A DNA stretch of 41,426 nucleotides. It comes from Oscillospiraceae bacterium. GTDB taxonomy: Bacteria; Bacillota_A; Clostridia; Oscillospirales; Oscillospiraceae. Every line of letters starts with the position of its first letter. Position 1 is the first letter of the stretch. Of the stretch, positions 39,112 through 41,426 are shown one piece after another. Both the position numbers and the translations under genes were made by a program. A model generated the notes under the pieces. The model did not search any database. It was not told the DNA's origin and worked only from the letters and a program-made list of their open reading frames with translations. Location of the stretch: assembly GCA_015067895.1 (NCBI GenBank), contig SVLP01000022.1, positions 1 to 41,426 on the forward strand, written 5' to 3'.

Positions 39112-40260
39112 TTAGGCAATCCCGAACTTACCTGCAAGGGAATCTGCAATGGAGTTTTTTCGGGCGGTATCCAGGTGGGCGTAGATGTTGGCGGTCATCT
39201 TGATGTCAGAGTGACCAAGCCATTCCTGTACATCCTTCAGGGTGAATCCCATATCCAGGAGCATACTGGCGCAGGAGTGCCGCAGCTCATGGAAGCGGAT
39301 GTGGGGCAGGCCGTGTTTCTTCAAGACCTTGGCAAAGTGGTGGCTGATGTAGTCCGGGGAATAGGGGTGGCCGTCCGGCCATTTGAAGATGTAGCTGTTC
39401 TCCTGGTACTCCCGGCCAAATGCTGCCCGGTTCTGCTGTTCCAGCTCCTTGGCTCTGCGGAAGATCGCTTCCGCTTCCGGGATGAGGGGGAAGGTTCGCC
39501 GGCTGCTGGCATTCTTGGTCTTGTCCTTGGCGACTACCTCCGTGACCTTGGAGACGGTGTGCCGGATGGTCATGGTCTTCCGCTCAAAGTCGATGCTGTC
39601 CCATTGCAGCCCCAGAAGCTCGCTCCGGCGAAGTCCATAGAGGGCGGTGATTTTCACCAGCGGGAGAAGCTCGTCCCCCTGCAAGGCCGTGAACAGGTCT
39701 TGAAGCTGGGTTGCGGTGTAGAAGGTGCTTTCGTACCGCACATTCTGGGGCAGCTCTACAAACTGGCAGGGGTTGGCGGGAATGAGCTTGGTCTGTACCG
39801 CAAGGTCGAGGGTCTGGCTGATGATATTCTTGTGCAGCCGCAGGGAGCGGGGAGACAGACCGCCCTTTCCGTCCAGCCGTCCGCACTCGTGCTTCTCGTC
39901 CATGTACCGCTGAATCATGGTGTGGTCGAGATTGCGGAGGGGGACTTTCTTCTGGTCGAAGTACGGGAGAATGTGTCCATCTGCAAGGGTCTGGTAGCCC
40001 TGCATGGTCACTTCATCCACCTTCCGGGCGATGTGGGTCAGCCAGTGCCGGATGTAGTCGGCAAAGAGAATATCCGTCTGGACAAGTCCCTGGTTCCGTT
40101 CATAGAGGGCGATTTGCTCCCGGAGGAAGGCTTCTGCTTTGCGCTTGTTGCCCTTTTCGGGAAGGCCGGAGTTAATCCATTTGAGTTTGCGTTTTCCGTT
40201 TTCGTAGGTATTGAGGACGGCATAGTATTTGCCGCCTTTGACGGTCAGGCTTCCTGTCAT
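39112..40260 (-). CDS. int: tyrosine recombinase integrase (element 2)
   Basis: 382 residues with R211, H324-R327, H350 and Y360 of the tyrosine recombinases at the same positions as integrase 1; the two align without gaps until about residue 370. AAAGGAG is placed before ATG at 40258-40260. Points to the tRNA. Complete and intact. Confidence 0.95.
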   Translation of the reverse strand: MTGSLTVKGGKYYAVLNTYENGKRKLKWINSGLPEKGNKRKAEAFLREQIALYERNQGLVQTDILFADYIRHWLTHIARKVDEVTMQGYQTLADGHILPYFDQKKVPLRNLDHTMIQRYMDEKHECGRLDGKGGLSPRSLRLHKNIISQTLDLAVQTKLIPANPCQFVELPQNVRYESTFYTATQLQDLFTALQGDELLPLVKITALYGLRRSELLGLQWDSIDFERKTMTIRHTVSKVTEVVAKDKTKNASSRRTFPLIPEAEAIFRRAKELEQQNRAAFGREYQENSYIFKWPDGHPYSPDYISHHFAKVLKKHGLPHIRFHELRHSCASMLLDMGFTLKDVQEWLGHSDIKMTANIYAHLDTARKNSIADSLAGKFGIA

Positions 40261-40299
40261 TGCTTTCTCCTTTCGTGACAGTTAGATTCAGTCTGACAG

Positions 40300-40491
40300 T
40301 TATAGCTTTACATTGTTTCGGGCCGTTCCCAGATACTCCACAAGGGCGTATTTGGGGATTTTTATTGTCCGGCCTATGCGGACATGACCCAGAAGATTGG
40401 ATTTCACAAGGCTGTAAACCGCCTTTGTGCATACGCCCAGAGCCTCGGCGACTTGGGCAACAGTCAAAACATCGGGGTATTTTCGGAACAT
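40300..40491 (-). CDS. excisionase-like winged-HTH protein
   Basis: 63 residues: VLTVAQVAEALGVCTKAVYSLVKSNLLGHVRIGRTIKIPKYALVEYL, a MerR/AlpA/Xis-type helix-turn-helix. Its ATG (40489-40491) follows the rep TAA (40492-40494) at once, so it is coupled to rep. Position before int suggests a directionality factor. Confidence 0.85.
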   Translation of the reverse strand: MFRKYPDVLTVAQVAEALGVCTKAVYSLVKSNLLGHVRIGRTIKIPKYALVEYLGTARNNVKL

Positions 40492-41426
40492 TTATACCCC
40501 ACTTTCTCCGAAGATGGCGGCAGGGTCGAAGCTGTCATCCGGGGGCAGCTCCTCGAAGTCCTTGGTCATGTGATGTTCCATCTGAATCCGACGGCGAAAT
40601 GCTGCCCAGCTTCCGGGCTCGTTCTGCTGCACATTGGGATACTGCTGTTCCAGCGGGATATTCGACACAAGGAAAACCTTGGTGAAGCGAGCGACTTTGT
40701 TTGCGTAGCGGCAGGGCAGTTCCACGGGGTAGCCGTCCAGATAGCCCAGCATGGCAGATAGAGGAAGCTGGCTGCGGAACTCGTCAAAGAGAATCACATC
40801 CTGCCCCTTGTAGCTGTCAAAGGGGTGGGCATAGTCCATGACCCGGTAGACATTGGCGTAGCCGTACAGCTCCATGATGGAGCGGGTCTTTCCTGCGCCG
40901 GTATCGCCCCAAATGTAGGTTACGGACAGCTCCCGCCATTCGTTCTTGTATTTTTCATCCAGAAGTGTCTGGCGGGCTTGCTCGATGTAATTGAGCTTGC
41001 TGTAGGCCGTGGGCAGCTCGTCAAGGATCTCGGCGTTGCTTTTGCCGTCCTTGACCATTTGCATGATCCGCTCGGCCTGTGTTTCAGACTTGCCCTTGTC
41101 CGGGGGCAGCTCGCCCCATTCCTCGAAGGTTTCCGGGTGGTTGGTTTCGTGCTTGGCATCGTCCAGCCATTTCCCTTCCTTGCGGATATAGTCCCGGTTC
41201 TCCCGGTGGCTGCCGTTGGCTGCTTCCACATGGACACCGTAGAAGCGGCGGTGGATGGTTTCGTATTGGATGGCATTCTTGGAAGCCATATACAGGTGGG
41301 TGTGGGGCGTTCCCTGTTCGCCGGTTTCGTCACACATACACCAGTATTCCAGACCGGGGAACTGTTCCAGAATGGAGCGGATGCGCTCATGGGTGAATCC
41401 GTGGGTCTGGGGGTTGTTGAAGGTAA
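40492..41426 (-). CDS. rep: CRESS-type Rep: HUH endonuclease plus SF3 helicase (N-terminus beyond window)
   Basis: About 310 residues visible, open to the window end. HUH part: TFNNP (motif I), TPHTHLYM with HxH (motif II), NRDYIRK with the Y-x-x-K of motif III. SF3 helicase part: WGDTGAGKTR (Walker A), DVILFDEFRSQLP (Walker B), KVFLVSNIPLEQQYP (motif C), and WAAFRRRI with the arginine finger. This order is that of CRESS-DNA virus and bacterial CRESS-plasmid Rep, which nick TAxTATTAC at a hairpin and unwind for rolling-circle replication. An ATG at 41337 is internal: reading upstream of it remains in frame through motif I. Coupled with xis and int. Confidence 0.93.
   Translation of the reverse strand, partial: TFNNPQTHGFTHERIRSILEQFPGLEYWCMCDETGEQGTPHTHLYMASKNAIQYETIHRRFYGVHVEAANGSHRENRDYIRKEGKWLDDAKHETNHPETFEEWGELPPDKGKSETQAERIMQMVKDGKSNAEILDELPTAYSKLNYIEQARQTLLDEKYKNEWRELSVTYIWGDTGAGKTRSIMELYGYANVYRVMDYAHPFDSYKGQDVILFDEFRSQLPLSAMLGYLDGYPVELPCRYANKVARFTKVFLVSNIPLEQQYPNVQQNEPGSWAAFRRRIQMEHHMTKDFEELPPDDSFDPAAIFGESGV

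Overview
The window looks like a chromosomal segment of an anaerobic gut Firmicute of the Oscillospiraceae/Clostridia type. This rests on high-GC coding sequence, strong Gram-positive Shine-Dalgarno sites, a pyruvate phosphate dikinase end, NiaR (3H) regulation, ferredoxin-fused aldo/keto reductases, corrinoid methyltransferases of the URO-D family and families of intergenic inverted-repeat elements. The assignment is inference; no rRNA or marker gene is present.

Layout. 1-3.8 kb: end of ppdK, an unrecognised HTH/ankyrin-like gene with a small Met/Asp-rich partner, and a ribose-phosphate pyrophosphokinase-family gene. 3.3-5.1 kb: NiaR-type repressor divergent from an orphan EIIC-like membrane transporter with a NiaR-like box in its leader. 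5.1-15.4 kb: one tightly coupled surface-polymer operon (DegT aminotransferase, undecaprenyl-phosphate sugar transferase, LicD, CDP-glycerol glycerophosphotransferase-like, IspD/TarI-like cytidylyltransferase, SDR, a 924-residue protein built of two tandem O-antigen-ligase/polymerase-like halves, and a Wzx-like flippase). 15.4-18.1 kb: beta-CASP RNase-like hydrolase and ECF S component.

18.1-20.7 kb: a tRNA-Ala(GGC) carrying a 2.2 kb integrated element. Its only clear gene is a tyrosine integrase, but it has exact 46-bp att repeats, matching arm-site clusters at both ends, four 10-bp repeats near attR, and upstream of int a hairpin whose loop presents TAGTATTAC, the nonanucleotide of CRESS-DNA rolling-circle origins. 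Next to attR lies an array of about 97-bp units each ending in a piece of the tRNA 3' end.

20.7-34.9 kb: small accessory genes (TIGR04076-like, Imm26-like), redox genes (two AKR-ferredoxin proteins, flavodoxin-ferredoxin protein, CoA-disulfide reductase-rhodanese), an SDR resembling BaiA, HD hydrolase, alpha/beta hydrolase, and a corrinoid methyltransferase operon with three URO-D proteins and one corrinoid protein. 34.9-37.4 kb: an AT-rich type II restriction-modification pair (C5 methyltransferase plus HNH nuclease). 37.5-38.8 kb: radical SAM/SPASM protein and a small unknown.

38.9 kb to the end: a second identical tRNA-Ala(GGC) followed by a related element encoding a gap-free homologue of the first integrase, an excisionase-like protein and a Rep with HUH endonuclease plus SF3 helicase motifs, i.e. 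a CRESS-type replication protein. Together the two loci suggest a pair of related elements: one with Rep, and one without Rep that keeps a CRESS-like origin and all attachment sites, so it may be a satellite mobilised in trans. That interpretation is my inference and is the main thing here worth testing.
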